64,000 nt of DNA from Arenibacter algicola (GTDB lineage: Bacteria; Bacteroidota; Bacteroidia; Flavobacteriales; Flavobacteriaceae): the NCBI RefSeq assembly GCF_018860365.1, contig NZ_JAHKPO010000013.1, forward strand, positions 62,001 through 126,000, in the 5' to 3' direction. This document shows positions 9,012 through 17,475 of this stretch, piece by piece; positions within the stretch are counted from its first letter, which is position 1, and every line of letters begins with the position of its first letter. The notes under the pieces were generated by a model that was not told the DNA's origin, did no database searches, and saw nothing but the letters and a program-made list of their open reading frames with translations. Both the position numbers and the translations under genes were made by a program.

Positions 9012-9019
9012 TACCTTTG
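9012..9019 (+). promoter_or_regulatory. Putative tatA promoter -7 box
   Basis: TACCTTTG fits TAnnTTTG exactly and lies 21 nt before the tatA ATG at 9041. The region between this box and the divergent M23 promoter (8857-9011) is very AT-rich and holds no gene. Confidence 0.6.
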
Positions 9020-9040
9020 TTATTCTTAAATTATTATACC

Positions 9041-9226
9041 ATGATAACTTTAAATACATTCTTAGCCATTGGGCCAATGCAAATCGCCTTGGTTGTGGCC
9101 ATCGTCCTACTATTATTTGGAGGTAAAAAAATTCCGGAATTAATGCGTGGATTGGGAAGCGGCATTAAAGAATTTAAAGATGCTTCCAAGGAAGATGATA
9201 AATTGGAAGAGAAAAAGGAAAAATAG
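9041..9226 (+). CDS. tatA: Sec-independent translocase subunit TatA/TatE
   Basis: Small pore-forming subunit of the twin-arginine system for export of folded proteins. The 61 residues show an N-terminal membrane helix ([14 protein letters not shown]), the FGGKKIPEL hinge, the amphipathic helix [14 protein letters not shown] with the family's Gly and Phe, and a charged Lys/Glu tail. The frame is open from 9017, but that start lies within the promoter; ATG at 9041 is preferred. No tatC is nearby. A hairpin terminator follows 25 bp after the stop, so it is a single-gene unit. Confidence 0.95.
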   Translation: MITLNTFLAIGPMQIALVVAIVLLLFGGKKIPELMRGLGSGIKEFKDASKEDDKLEEKKEK

Positions 9227-9251
9227 TTCATATTTTAAATATTTACAAAGA

Positions 9252-9279
9252 ACATCTGCCATAGTGCAGGTGTTTTTTT
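9252..9279 (+). terminator. Intrinsic terminator of tatA
   Basis: Stem ACATCTGC / GCAGGTGT (one G-U pair) with a six-base loop is followed by a run of seven T. Confidence 0.85.
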
Positions 9280-9510
9280 GTTTATACAACTGACCAAATT
9301 CACATTTCTTTTCAATCAATGCCGCTTGAAGGACTTGATAAGTGGATAATTTAATGCCCGAAATTTCTTGTAAAATATATAGCTGATCTATCGTGTAAGG
9401 GATGTCCCATTTTATTTCTTCATAAAAAGGAAAAATACCAATTGGAATTTTGGTTATACTTCCCAACTATATTTGTAGCGCTTGATTACCATATCTTTAG
9501 TCTTAAAAAA

Positions 9511-9729
9511 TTGGTCAACAATAGATGGAAACGGAACCAATTTATAATTTTCTTCTGTTTATTCGTGTTTAATATGCTGTGGTTTTTCCCGTTGAAAGCT
9601 AAATAAATCTCTGTAAATGGCTATTACACCATTGAAAACAGAGGATTCACAACAAATTATTTTTTCACGGCACTAACCGCTCTAGTTTTAGCGTTGGTAA
9701 TAAAATATAAGGTATTTGTAATTCACTAG
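9511..9729 (+). pseudogene. Possible remnant of a two-helix membrane protein with an in-frame stop
   Basis: One reading frame shows two hydrophobic segments, QFIIFFCLFVFNMLWFFPLK and, after a TAA at 9604-9606, YFFTALTALVLALVIKY, ending at TAG 9727-9729. A TATATTTG box at 9468-9475 fits a promoter for it. No ATG opens the frame (TTG at 9511 is one option), and a shifted ATG at 9524 reads only 15 codons. It may be a broken gene, or two unrelated chance frames. I do not recognise the family. The rest of the 9280-9807 gap holds nothing else I can support. Confidence 0.3.
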
Positions 9730-9807
9730 GGAAGTTAATTATGAATTTTACAAATGCCGCTATATTATTTGAATATTGGACCCCCAAGATTTTTTAATAG
9801 AATAAAC

Positions 9808-12456
9808 ATGAAACAACTTCTAACAGCCTGCTTGCTCCTTTTTGCTATTATTGGCAGTGCCCAAGGAATAAGGAATAACGTTGCCTCCGTTATGGATAAA
9901 CGGTATTCCAATATAGATATAAGCGCCGGTAATGGATCCAATTCTTCCAACATTAGGGTTACCCCTGAATTTTTTAGAAAGAGGGCTGCTGCAAATCGTA
10001 TAAAAAGCAGGACTTTTAAAAATATTAAAGGGGCAGTTGAAGGCTTTTATATTGTCTCTGGTGTATTTTCCGATTTAGGAAATGCTCAAAATTTGGCTCA
10101 AAATTTAAAAAGAAAAGGTTTTGCAGCAGGTTATATTAGTAACCCCAGTAATGGTCTTAACTACGTCTATTTAAGTAGGTATGATACATTGGATAGCGCT
10201 ATAGCTGCTTGCAATTCCAAGTTGAATGGTACCTATACTGATCCATTTTGGCTAATGAATGTGGATAATGGTGGTACATCAAAAAAGATAGGGATAAACG
10301 GCAATGGTACTGTTTCAAATTTGCCTTTACCTAATATAGCTTTGGACAAGAATTCAGATCAAGCGGTAAAGGATTATCCGAAAGGGGTTAGAGCTCTGGA
10401 TCAAGATGAAAAACCCGAGCCAAAGACCAATAATACTGCGCCCAAGGAGGAATTATCCGTTGAAGAGGTTACTTATGAAATGCTAAGTCCTATTGCGGAG
10501 GAACCAATGGTAAAGAATAAAGAAAGGGGAAACAGTTTAAATGAAAATTTAAACCCCAATGCTGCAAGGCTTATAAATAAAGCTGATCAATATTTTGATA
10601 AAATGTGGTATGCTGAAGCTGCCGAACTATACGAGGAAGCACTTAAAAAAGACTCCAATAATTATTCCCTTGAAATACTTCAAAAGGCAGGAGATTCCCA
10701 TTATTACAATACGAATATGGAAAGGGCCTATTATTATTACAATATCATATTTGAAAGATATGAAGAAGAAGTGTCGCCCGACCAAATTTTTAAATATGCC
10801 CATACCTTAAAGGGGACCGGTAAATATTCCAAATCCAAGAGAATGATGCGTCTCTATGACAAGGAGGTTCAAAAAGGTAATGTAGGTTCTAAAATGGATT
10901 TTAATGCAAGCCAAAAGGAAGCCGTCCTAGACAATATTCTTAATATGGAACTTAAATTTGGACTTAAAAACTTGGCAGTAAATACTAAGTATTCAGAGTT
11001 TTCGCCTATGTTTTACAATGATGACGAAATCGTATTTGCATCCGCTAAAGACTCCTCCATTTTTAATACCAGACGGTATAAATGGAATAATCAACCTTAT
11101 TTGGATCTATACGTCTCCAAAGTAAATAAGGAATCCCAAGACCTTAAGGAAGCAATTAGGTTTTCGAAAAAAATAAATTCCAAGTATCACGAAGCTTCAG
11201 TAACCTTTACCCCGGATAATTCAACCATGTATTTCACAAGAAATAATTATGGTAAAAAACTAAAAAGGGACAAAAATGGGGTCAATCATTTAAAAATATA
11301 TGTTTCCAATAAAGTTGATGGAGAATGGACCGAAGCTGAAGAAGTGCCCTTTAACAGCGATGATTATTCTACCGGGCATCCAGCATTAAGTCCGGATGGG
11401 AAAAAACTCTATTTTGTTTCGGATATGCCGGGAACCATTGGGGATACCGATATTTTTGTGGTAGATGTTTTGGATAATGGAAGTTACTCGGAGCCCAAAA
11501 ATTTAGGTCCTGGTATTAATACGGAGCAGAAGGAAATGTTTCCATTTATCAACGATAAGAAGTTATACTTCGCTTCCAATGGCCATGTTGGACTAGGAGG
11601 ATTGGATGTTTTTGAAGTGGCTTATGATGAGGAAGGTTTTAAAGAGGTAACCAATATGGGTCAGCCAATTAACAGTAATAAGGATGATTTTTCCTATATC
11701 GTAAATGAAGAAAACCAAAAAGGATATTTTGCCTCCAATAGACGTGGAGGTAAAGGGGATGATGATATTTATTCCTTTGAAAGACTCGTACTTGAAGAAG
11801 TAGTTAAGAATGCCATTTCGGGTGTAGTTACCGAGTTGATTACCGGCGATTTAATGCCCAAGGCCCTGGTCACCCTCTTGGATGAGAATAATATTAAATT
11901 AAAGGAAATGGTTACGGAAGATGACGGTTCCTTTGTCTTTGAAGATTTGGATTCCAATACCAAATACACGATCAAAACAACTAGGAGCGAATTCTTTGAA
12001 AATGTAGTTACAGCCGAAACCAAGAAAAATGAGGTGGTAAATGTGGATATTACCATGAAAAAGCTAAAAGAGCTCATTGTAATTGAAGACGGGATTAAAA
12101 AGCTTAAGACCGATATGATTTTCTTCGATTTTGATAAATCCTACATAAGAAAGGACGCATCGTTGGAACTTGATAAATTGGTGGAAGTGATGACCGAGTA
12201 TAAGGATATGGTAATAAAGATTGAATCCCATACCGATTCCCGAGGTCCTGATGTCTACAATAAATATCTATCGGACAAAAGAGCCAAGTCTACGAAGGCC
12301 TATCTTATTTCCAAAGGCATTTCTGCAGACCGTATTGAAAGTGCCATTGGTTATGGTGAGGAGCGTTTGATCAACGAATGTGGAAATGGAGTTCGTTGTA
12401 GCAGGGAGAAACACGAACTTAATAGGCGTTCAGAATTTATAATTGTAAAGATGTAA
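9808..12456 (+). CDS. PorE-like OmpA family protein with SPOR, TPR, PD40 and CTD modules
   Basis: Probable periplasmic or outer-membrane protein of the type IX secretion/gliding apparatus. After a signal peptide (MKQLLTACLLLFAIIGSAQ) come a SPOR-like domain (about 75-145), TPR helices (about 250-345), a WD40-like PD40 propeller with repeated DxDIF/GLDVF motifs (about 390-660), a carboxypeptidase-regulatory-like beta domain (about 670-755), and a C-terminal OmpA peptidoglycan-binding domain containing FDFDKSYI and SHTDSRG (about 765-882). TPR-propeller-CRD-OmpA is the order known for PorE of Porphyromonas gingivalis; the extra SPOR domain is unusual. ATG at 9808 is chosen because it begins the signal peptide (882 residues). 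No porP/sprF neighbour is present. Confidence 0.85.
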   Translation: MKQLLTACLLLFAIIGSAQGIRNNVASVMDKRYSNIDISAGNGSNSSNIRVTPEFFRKRAAANRIKSRTFKNIKGAVEGFYIVSGVFSDLGNAQNLAQNLKRKGFAAGYISNPSNGLNYVYLSRYDTLDSAIAACNSKLNGTYTDPFWLMNVDNGGTSKKIGINGNGTVSNLPLPNIALDKNSDQAVKDYPKGVRALDQDEKPEPKTNNTAPKEELSVEEVTYEMLSPIAEEPMVKNKERGNSLNENLNPNAARLINKADQYFDKMWYAEAAELYEEALKKDSNNYSLEILQKAGDSHYYNTNMERAYYYYNIIFERYEEEVSPDQIFKYAHTLKGTGKYSKSKRMMRLYDKEVQKGNVGSKMDFNASQKEAVLDNILNMELKFGLKNLAVNTKYSEFSPMFYNDDEIVFASAKDSSIFNTRRYKWNNQPYLDLYVSKVNKESQDLKEAIRFSKKINSKYHEASVTFTPDNSTMYFTRNNYGKKLKRDKNGVNHLKIYVSNKVDGEWTEAEEVPFNSDDYSTGHPALSPDGKKLYFVSDMPGTIGDTDIFVVDVLDNGSYSEPKNLGPGINTEQKEMFPFINDKKLYFASNGHVGLGGLDVFEVAYDEEGFKEVTNMGQPINSNKDDFSYIVNEENQKGYFASNRRGGKGDDDIYSFERLVLEEVVKNAISGVVTELITGDLMPKALVTLLDENNIKLKEMVTEDDGSFVFEDLDSNTKYTIKTTRSEFFENVVTAETKKNEVVNVDITMKKLKELIVIEDGIKKLKTDMIFFDFDKSYIRKDASLELDKLVEVMTEYKDMVIKIESHTDSRGPDVYNKYLSDKRAKSTKAYLISKGISADRIESAIGYGEERLINECGNGVRCSREKHELNRRSEFIIVKM

Positions 12457-12490
12457 TTTCAAGACATACCCTAAATCAATAGGGTTATAG

Positions 12491-12523
12491 CCGCCTTTCC
12501 TTTATGGATAAGGCGGTTTTTTT
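12491..12523 (+). terminator. Intrinsic terminator after the PorE-like gene
   Basis: Stem CCGCCTT / AAGGCGG, 12-base loop, then seven T. It starts 34 bp past the stop codon. Confidence 0.88.
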
Positions 12524-12898
12524 ATACTTTCAATTCAACAAATATACTGTTGAGTATTATTTTTGACTTAACCAAATTCCCGAGCTAGACCGTGCGGAGT
12601 CCATTTAGTAGATGTTTTTAATATTATACGGAGGACTTATCATAATGTAAGTGTTTGCCATATTTAGACTTTTTTTTGAACATGTAGAAATCTATTGCTG
12701 TATATAGTTGTATCCCTTTGGTTCTAAGGTTGTGCTTAGTGGGTATGGCAGCCAACGTAGAAGTTATAATAAATAGTCAAATCCGTTTTCACAACGTTTA
12801 AGGGTCTATTTACAACAAAAAAGTCCGATGAAATACCTAATCGTTATATTTTGAGTTATATAAGTCTAATAACCAACCATATAACCAAACCAAATATT
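12524..12898. other. Gene-free stretch, 375 bp
   Basis: AT-rich, with stops in all frames and no convincing promoter box or hairpin. The last 50 bases (AACCAACCATATAACCAAACC-like A/C-rich leader) are the kind of leader common before Bacteroidota start codons and probably form the 5' UTR of the small membrane protein at 12899. Confidence 0.5.
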
Positions 12899-13069
12899 AT
12901 GAAAAACGTTCTATTAGTTAGAGAAATTTATTTAGAGGCATTTAGAAACCTAGGTCACGCTTTTGTTAAATCCTTTTTTAAGGTGATGAGCTGGTTTTGT
13001 TTTGCTAGTTTCTTAATCGTACTCTATGCCTTTATATTCAGAATTACTACGGGCTTTGCATTTGATTAA
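12899..13069 (+). CDS. Small conserved membrane protein (56 aa)
   Basis: Fifty-six residues: an N-terminal helix (MKNVLLVREIYLEAFRNLGH), then a hydrophobic helix at about 30-49 and a short Phe-rich tail. I believe it matches a small flavobacterial family (DUF6747, from memory), function unknown. The ATG at 12899 follows an A/C-rich leader, and a strong terminator follows the stop by 26 bp, so it looks like a complete single-gene unit rather than a chance frame. The open frame extends upstream to 12851, but nothing supports that start. Confidence 0.75.
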   Translation: MKNVLLVREIYLEAFRNLGHAFVKSFFKVMSWFCFASFLIVLYAFIFRITTGFAFD

Positions 13070-13094
13070 AACCATAAAAACCAACCAAACCAGA

Positions 13095-13118
13095 AAACGC
13101 CCTCAAGGGCGTTTTTTT
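13095..13118 (+). terminator. Intrinsic terminator of the small membrane protein gene
   Basis: ACGCCCT-CA-AGGGCGT type hairpin with a T run of seven. Confidence 0.88.
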
Positions 13119-13237
13119 GTTTCCTATAGGCCTTCTTATCCCTTGCTTTGGCTTAGACCAATTTGAGGAGCGGGGTTCAAAGCTATTTTGATGCGTTTTA
13201 TCGGTGTTTGTATTATTATGCGGTGCAAGTTTATGTC

Positions 13238-13267
13238 AAAAAAAATAGGGCCCGTAAAAGGGCCCTA
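13238..13267 (-). terminator. Intrinsic terminator of the mltD-like / DUF4837 operon
   Basis: On the minus strand TAGGGCCC / GGGCCCTA with a six-base loop is followed by a run of T (plus-strand A run 13238-13245). It is the 3' end of the operon ending at 13296. Confidence 0.88.
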
Positions 13268-13295
13268 TACAGTATATTTATTTTTTACAATGTCA

Positions 13296-14288
13296 TTATT
13301 TACTGTCCGAGAACTTCACTGTTTTTAAAATGGCTTCAAGCTGGAACATATCGTCCCTTTTTTCAGTAGCTGGAGCAAAAACAAAACCTTCAATGACCAC
13401 TTTCCTATTGTTTTTGTCGTCGTTGATGATATAGGTAAGAAAAGGTCCCGCCATGGGATATCCGTTTATCTCCCATATGCCCTTAACTTCGGCAGCCTTT
13501 CTATTGGCAACTTCCACGGGGAAAACATAAGGAGCAAAGGCTTTTTCGGTCATCATATAGGTTATTTTTCCAGGTACATCGGGCCCCGGAATATATTGTT
13601 TTCCTATAGAATCCCGCATGGCCACAATATCCTTAACAAAGGTGGAGTCGTTTTTAAAATAATCATTGGGAATATCATATGCTATAATATTCATACTCCC
13701 TTTTTGAATCTGTCTATCGATCCATATAAAATTGTTCTCCTGCTTTCCTACCTTATAAATAGAGGGTAGGGACAGGGTTATGCCCAACTTATCGTTCAAT
13801 ACTGTTTCTTTACTAAGTGATTTTAAGAAACGCTTTTGTGACTCCTGGATTTCTACCTCCTTAAAAGCTTTGATAATCTCATCGGCTTTAGCATCCAAAT
13901 TTGAAATAATTTCTTCATCCGTTCTTCCCTTGATGACACCAACTTTTTGGGGAGTGGCATAAACATCGGTTTTAATGTGGGCAAGGCTCAATGTATCTTT
14001 TTCAACAAAAAGCACCGAACGGGTTTGTAAAATGGTGCCAGAGAAGACTTTTTGGGGCATTTGATTTATAGTGAACAGGGGCTCCTCCCAAGAAAGGCCC
14101 AGAACAGGCGCTGCAAAATGCTGTCTTACCCGGTCCCCAACTTTCCCTTCCCATAGTTCATTGTCCATTACAACCGCCAAGGAATTTATGGCACCGATGG
14201 ACTCTGGCAGATATTTCTTTTTCTCTTTTTCTTCACAAGAGACAATGATCAAAGAAAGTAATAATACTACTGCGGTAATTTTTTTCAT
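13296..14288 (-). CDS. DUF4837 family lipoprotein
   Basis: A 330-residue exported lipoprotein: signal peptide ending in the lipobox LIIVSC, so Cys18 would be lipidated. The rest is soluble, with repeated beta-strand patterns and a central region (about 160-250) containing IWIDRQIQKGSMNIIAYDIP. It belongs to DUF4837, a Bacteroidota family without known function. It lies 12 bp after the stop of the lytic transglycosylase gene and shares its transcript, which hints at a role in envelope or peptidoglycan turnover. A terminator follows 28 bp downstream. Confidence 0.85.
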   Translation of the reverse strand: MKKITAVVLLLSLIIVSCEEKEKKKYLPESIGAINSLAVVMDNELWEGKVGDRVRQHFAAPVLGLSWEEPLFTINQMPQKVFSGTILQTRSVLFVEKDTLSLAHIKTDVYATPQKVGVIKGRTDEEIISNLDAKADEIIKAFKEVEIQESQKRFLKSLSKETVLNDKLGITLSLPSIYKVGKQENNFIWIDRQIQKGSMNIIAYDIPNDYFKNDSTFVKDIVAMRDSIGKQYIPGPDVPGKITYMMTEKAFAPYVFPVEVANRKAAEVKGIWEINGYPMAGPFLTYIINDDKNNRKVVIEGFVFAPATEKRDDMFQLEAILKTVKFSDSK

Positions 14289-14300
14289 ATAGTTATTTAT

Positions 14301-15938
14301 TTACGAAGAACAATCGCACAATTTTAACTTTGTGCCCGGTTTTATGTCATTACCACTAATACCGTTCCATTTTCGTAAATTATCTATACTAATTCCAGGA
14401 TATTTTTTAGAAATGGTCCAAAGGGAGTCCCCACTTTTAACCGTATGTACCTTATTACCTGCCGCAGCCACTGAATTTGTTGAGCTTTTGCTGGTATTTG
14501 TTGAGCTTATCGATGATGGAATTTTTCTTGGATAAATAGTTAATCTTTGACCTATTCTAAGGTTGTTGCTTCGTAGACCGTTCCAATTTTTAATTTGGCT
14601 AACACCTACTCCGTACCTTTCTGCAATCTTTCCCAAGAAGTCGCCACTGCGAACCTTGTATGTAATTTGGTCTTTAGACTGTACTATTTGTGGTAAGGGC
14701 TCTTCTTTGGATTTTAGTTGATTCTGTACATGGGCATAGATTGCCTCCTCATTGGCGACAAATTTCCCCAATGCATCCACTGGGAGCCGCAGGGCATAAT
14801 TCTTATCCTTGACATAGGGAATTACCTTTAACTTGTAAGCAGGATTCAAAAACATCAATTCCTCTTCGCTAACATCTACCAATTCCGAAATTTGATTAAA
14901 GGTAATAGTGCTCTTCACATGTATGGTATCGGTCTCAAAATAAGGACGATCAGTGACTTGTCTTGTAAATCCATGTTCTTCCGCATATTCAAAAATATAC
15001 ATGGTAGCCAAAAATGCCGGTACATATCCCGCTGTCTCCCTGGGAAGGTTTCTTCTTATATTCCAGTAATTCTTGTAGCCCCCAGATCTTCTTATAGCCT
15101 TGTTTACGTTACCAGGCCCAGAATTATATGCCGCTAGAGCCAAATCCCAATCGTTAAAAATACCATGTAGTTTTTTAAGATATAAACTGGCTGCCTTGGT
15201 AGAATTAATGGGATCGCTGCGTTCATCCACATAACTGCTTACATCCAAATCGTACATTTTCCCGGTACCGTACATAAATTGCCACAAACCGGTGGCGCCG
15301 ACCCGCGAACGGGCTCTCGGATTTAGTGCAGATTCAACAATGGCCAAATATTTAAGTTCCAAGGGTACATTTTGATTGTCCAACTCCTGTTCGAACAAGG
15401 GGAAATAAAACTGGCTAATAGTCAACATTCTGCTCATCATATCCCTTTTACGGGTAAGAAAGTATCGTATTACATTTTCCAACGAGGGATTGTAAACAAT
15501 GTTAAAGGGTGTTTTTTGATTTAGGAGCTTCAGTCTGGCCTTTAAGGTGTCCGTATCTACATTGAAATGATAAACAGAATCTATTTCCAGGGCAGTTATG
15601 TCCTGATAAATGGAATCGAATAAAGAGGAACTGTCGTACAATTCCTTCATCCATAGGCTATCGAACTTGGCAGTTTCTGGACGGTCCTTTAAATCATATT
15701 TTTTCTGACCTTTCACCAAAAGCAACGGATTGTCCTGAATATCATCCTTGGCTTCCATTGTTTCCATCTGCTCAACACCTTCCATTTCCATGGCCGTAGT
15801 ATCCACTGTAATTTCTTGTGTCTTCAAGACATTAAGGCCTTGCTTCGCAGCGGGTATTGAGTCAAATTCCTGTGCTACGCCTGTAACAAAGAAACCCATA
15901 GACAAGACTCCCAATAATATATATCTGGATGTATTCAT
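14301..15938 (-). CDS. MltD-like lytic transglycosylase with two LysM domains
   Basis: Cleaves the MurNAc-GlcNAc bond of peptidoglycan in the periplasm. A signal peptide (about 1-22) precedes an acidic linker. The SLT domain spans about 180-310, with catalytic Glu202 in VESALNP, then GATGLWQFM and AAYNSGPGN, the standard goose-lysozyme-like motifs. Two LysM repeats (about 427-473 and 497-541), joined by a Ser/Thr-rich linker, bind glycan. Length 545 resembles E. coli MltD (about 450) with an added N-terminal region. It is the first gene of the pair with the DUF4837 lipoprotein. No exact promoter box was found upstream. Confidence 0.93.
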   Translation of the reverse strand: MNTSRYILLGVLSMGFFVTGVAQEFDSIPAAKQGLNVLKTQEITVDTTAMEMEGVEQMETMEAKDDIQDNPLLLVKGQKKYDLKDRPETAKFDSLWMKELYDSSSLFDSIYQDITALEIDSVYHFNVDTDTLKARLKLLNQKTPFNIVYNPSLENVIRYFLTRKRDMMSRMLTISQFYFPLFEQELDNQNVPLELKYLAIVESALNPRARSRVGATGLWQFMYGTGKMYDLDVSSYVDERSDPINSTKAASLYLKKLHGIFNDWDLALAAYNSGPGNVNKAIRRSGGYKNYWNIRRNLPRETAGYVPAFLATMYIFEYAEEHGFTRQVTDRPYFETDTIHVKSTITFNQISELVDVSEEELMFLNPAYKLKVIPYVKDKNYALRLPVDALGKFVANEEAIYAHVQNQLKSKEEPLPQIVQSKDQITYKVRSGDFLGKIAERYGVGVSQIKNWNGLRSNNLRIGQRLTIYPRKIPSSISSTNTSKSSTNSVAAAGNKVHTVKSGDSLWTISKKYPGISIDNLRKWNGISGNDIKPGTKLKLCDCSS

Positions 15939-16053
15939 AAGGTTTGTTTTTTTAAGCGGGGCAGACTAAAATCGTGATTTTTTTCTAAACTTTAAAATTT
16001 AATTTTTAAAAGCTGACCAAAAAACAGATAACCCATATTAAATAACGTCTTAT

Positions 16054-17244
16054 TTATGCCAATATTGCTGCTATTCCCGGAAGGGTTTTGCCTTCAAGGC
16101 TTTCCAACATGGCTCCTCCGCCAGTGGAAACATAGCTTACCTTGTTTTCAAAACCAAATTGCTTGACCGCGGCAACAGAATCTCCGCCACCCACTAATGA
16201 AAAGGCACCTTTTTTTGTTGCTTCATCAATATAATTACCAATGGCAATAGTACCCTTGGCAAAGCTTTCCATTTCAAAAACTCCAATAGGACCATTCCAT
16301 AAAATGGTTTTCGATTTTAAGATTACCTCCTTAAATATTTCCAAGGTTTTGGGCCCTGCGTCCAAACCTTGCCAACCATCTGGAATCTCGTTGGAGTTGA
16401 CCACTTTGGTGTTGGCATTGTTGTTAAAGTCGTCCGCTGCCAAAACATCTACTGGAATATGCACTTCTACTCCTTTTTTCTTGGCTTTGTCAAGAATTTC
16501 CAAGGCCAATTCCATTTTATCATCTTCACAGATAGAATTTCCAACCTTTCCTCCTTTGGCCTTAACAAAGGTATAAGTCATTCCACCACCAATAATAAGA
16601 TGGTCTACCTTATCCAAAATGTTTTCGATGATCGTAATTTTTGAAGACACCTTTGCACCTCCCAAAATTGCGGTCACAGGTTTTTCTCCTGTTCGCATTA
16701 CTTTTTCTATGGCTTCTATTTCTTTGGCCAACAAGAACCCAAAACATTTCTTTTCTGGAAAAAATTGGGCAACTATGGTAGTAGAGGCATGTGCTCTATG
16801 TGCAGTTCCAAAGGCGTCATTTACATAAATGTCCCCTAGTTTGGATAATTGTTCAGCGAAGTTTTTATCTCCTTTTTCCTCTTCGGCGTGAAACCTTAGG
16901 TTTTCCAACAAAAGAACTTCACCACTCTTTAATTCGGCCACAGCCTTTTCTGCTACTGGACCGATGCTTTCAGTTGCAAATTTAACCTTTACCCCAAGTA
17001 CTTCGGATACCTTGTTACAGATATGCTTTAGTGATAAATCAGGATTTACTTTTCCGTCGGGTCTTCCTAAATGACTCATTAGTACGGCACTTCCGCCATC
17101 TTCCAGTACTTTAATGATAGTAGGCTTTGCAGCTTCAATTCTATTGTCGTCGGTTACATTAAAATCCGCATCCAATGGAACATTAAAATCTACCCTTATT
17201 AATGCTTTTTTACCTTTAAAATTAAAATCGTTGATGGTTTTCAT
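16054..17244 (-). CDS. pgk: Phosphoglycerate kinase
   Basis: Glycolytic transfer of phosphate from 1,3-bisphosphoglycerate to ADP. The family start [14 protein letters not shown] is near residues 9-22, the substrate-binding Arg in MSHLGRPDG near 59-67, and the C-terminal GGGDSVAA motif near 345. From ATG 17244 the protein has 396 residues, the normal length. The frame is open 26 codons further upstream, but those codons cover a clear promoter box and are not conserved in the family. It is transcribed alone, divergent from holB. Confidence 0.97.
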   Translation of the reverse strand: MKTINDFNFKGKKALIRVDFNVPLDADFNVTDDNRIEAAKPTIIKVLEDGGSAVLMSHLGRPDGKVNPDLSLKHICNKVSEVLGVKVKFATESIGPVAEKAVAELKSGEVLLLENLRFHAEEEKGDKNFAEQLSKLGDIYVNDAFGTAHRAHASTTIVAQFFPEKKCFGFLLAKEIEAIEKVMRTGEKPVTAILGGAKVSSKITIIENILDKVDHLIIGGGMTYTFVKAKGGKVGNSICEDDKMELALEILDKAKKKGVEVHIPVDVLAADDFNNNANTKVVNSNEIPDGWQGLDAGPKTLEIFKEVILKSKTILWNGPIGVFEMESFAKGTIAIGNYIDEATKKGAFSLVGGGDSVAAVKQFGFENKVSYVSTGGGAMLESLEGKTLPGIAAILA

Positions 17245-17268
17245 TTGCCACTTTTTTTTAGAGAGTGA

Positions 17269-17276
17269 CAAATGTA
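17269..17276 (-). promoter_or_regulatory. Putative pgk promoter
   Basis: Minus-strand TACATTTG fits TAnnTTTG, 24 nt before the pgk ATG. A TTTA sits about 19 nt upstream at the place of the -33 TTTG box. It decides the pgk start at 17244. Confidence 0.65.
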
Positions 17277-17463
17277 AAGATTTATAGGTAGTGTTTAAAG
17301 AGACTATTCCATTTATTTGCATGTCTTATGGCACAATGTTGATTTTAGAATTGTAAATAGTTGCACGTCAGGCAAAATGTGAAGTGGTATTTAGAAATGT
17401 CATGGCGTTTATTCCTATAATTTCCAAAGACCGTGCAGCAAGTAAATTTCGGATAAAAACCGC

Positions 17464-17471
17464 TATATTTG
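17464..17471 (+). promoter_or_regulatory. Putative holB promoter (leaderless)
   Basis: TATATTTG fits TAnnTTTG exactly, with only four bases before the ATG at 17476. If used, transcription would start at or within a base of the start codon. Confidence 0.55.
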
Positions 17472-17475
17472 GGCC

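Noticed and set aside
9140-9466. Minus-strand frame of 108 codons running from the tatA terminator region into antisense tatA
   Set aside because: Ends inside tatA on the opposite strand, crosses the tatA terminator, unfamiliar sequence without a start signal. Treated as chance.
13163-13369. Plus-strand frame of 68 codons before the DUF4837 gene
   Set aside because: Runs through the minus-strand terminator hairpin and into the DUF4837 coding region; composition not protein-like.
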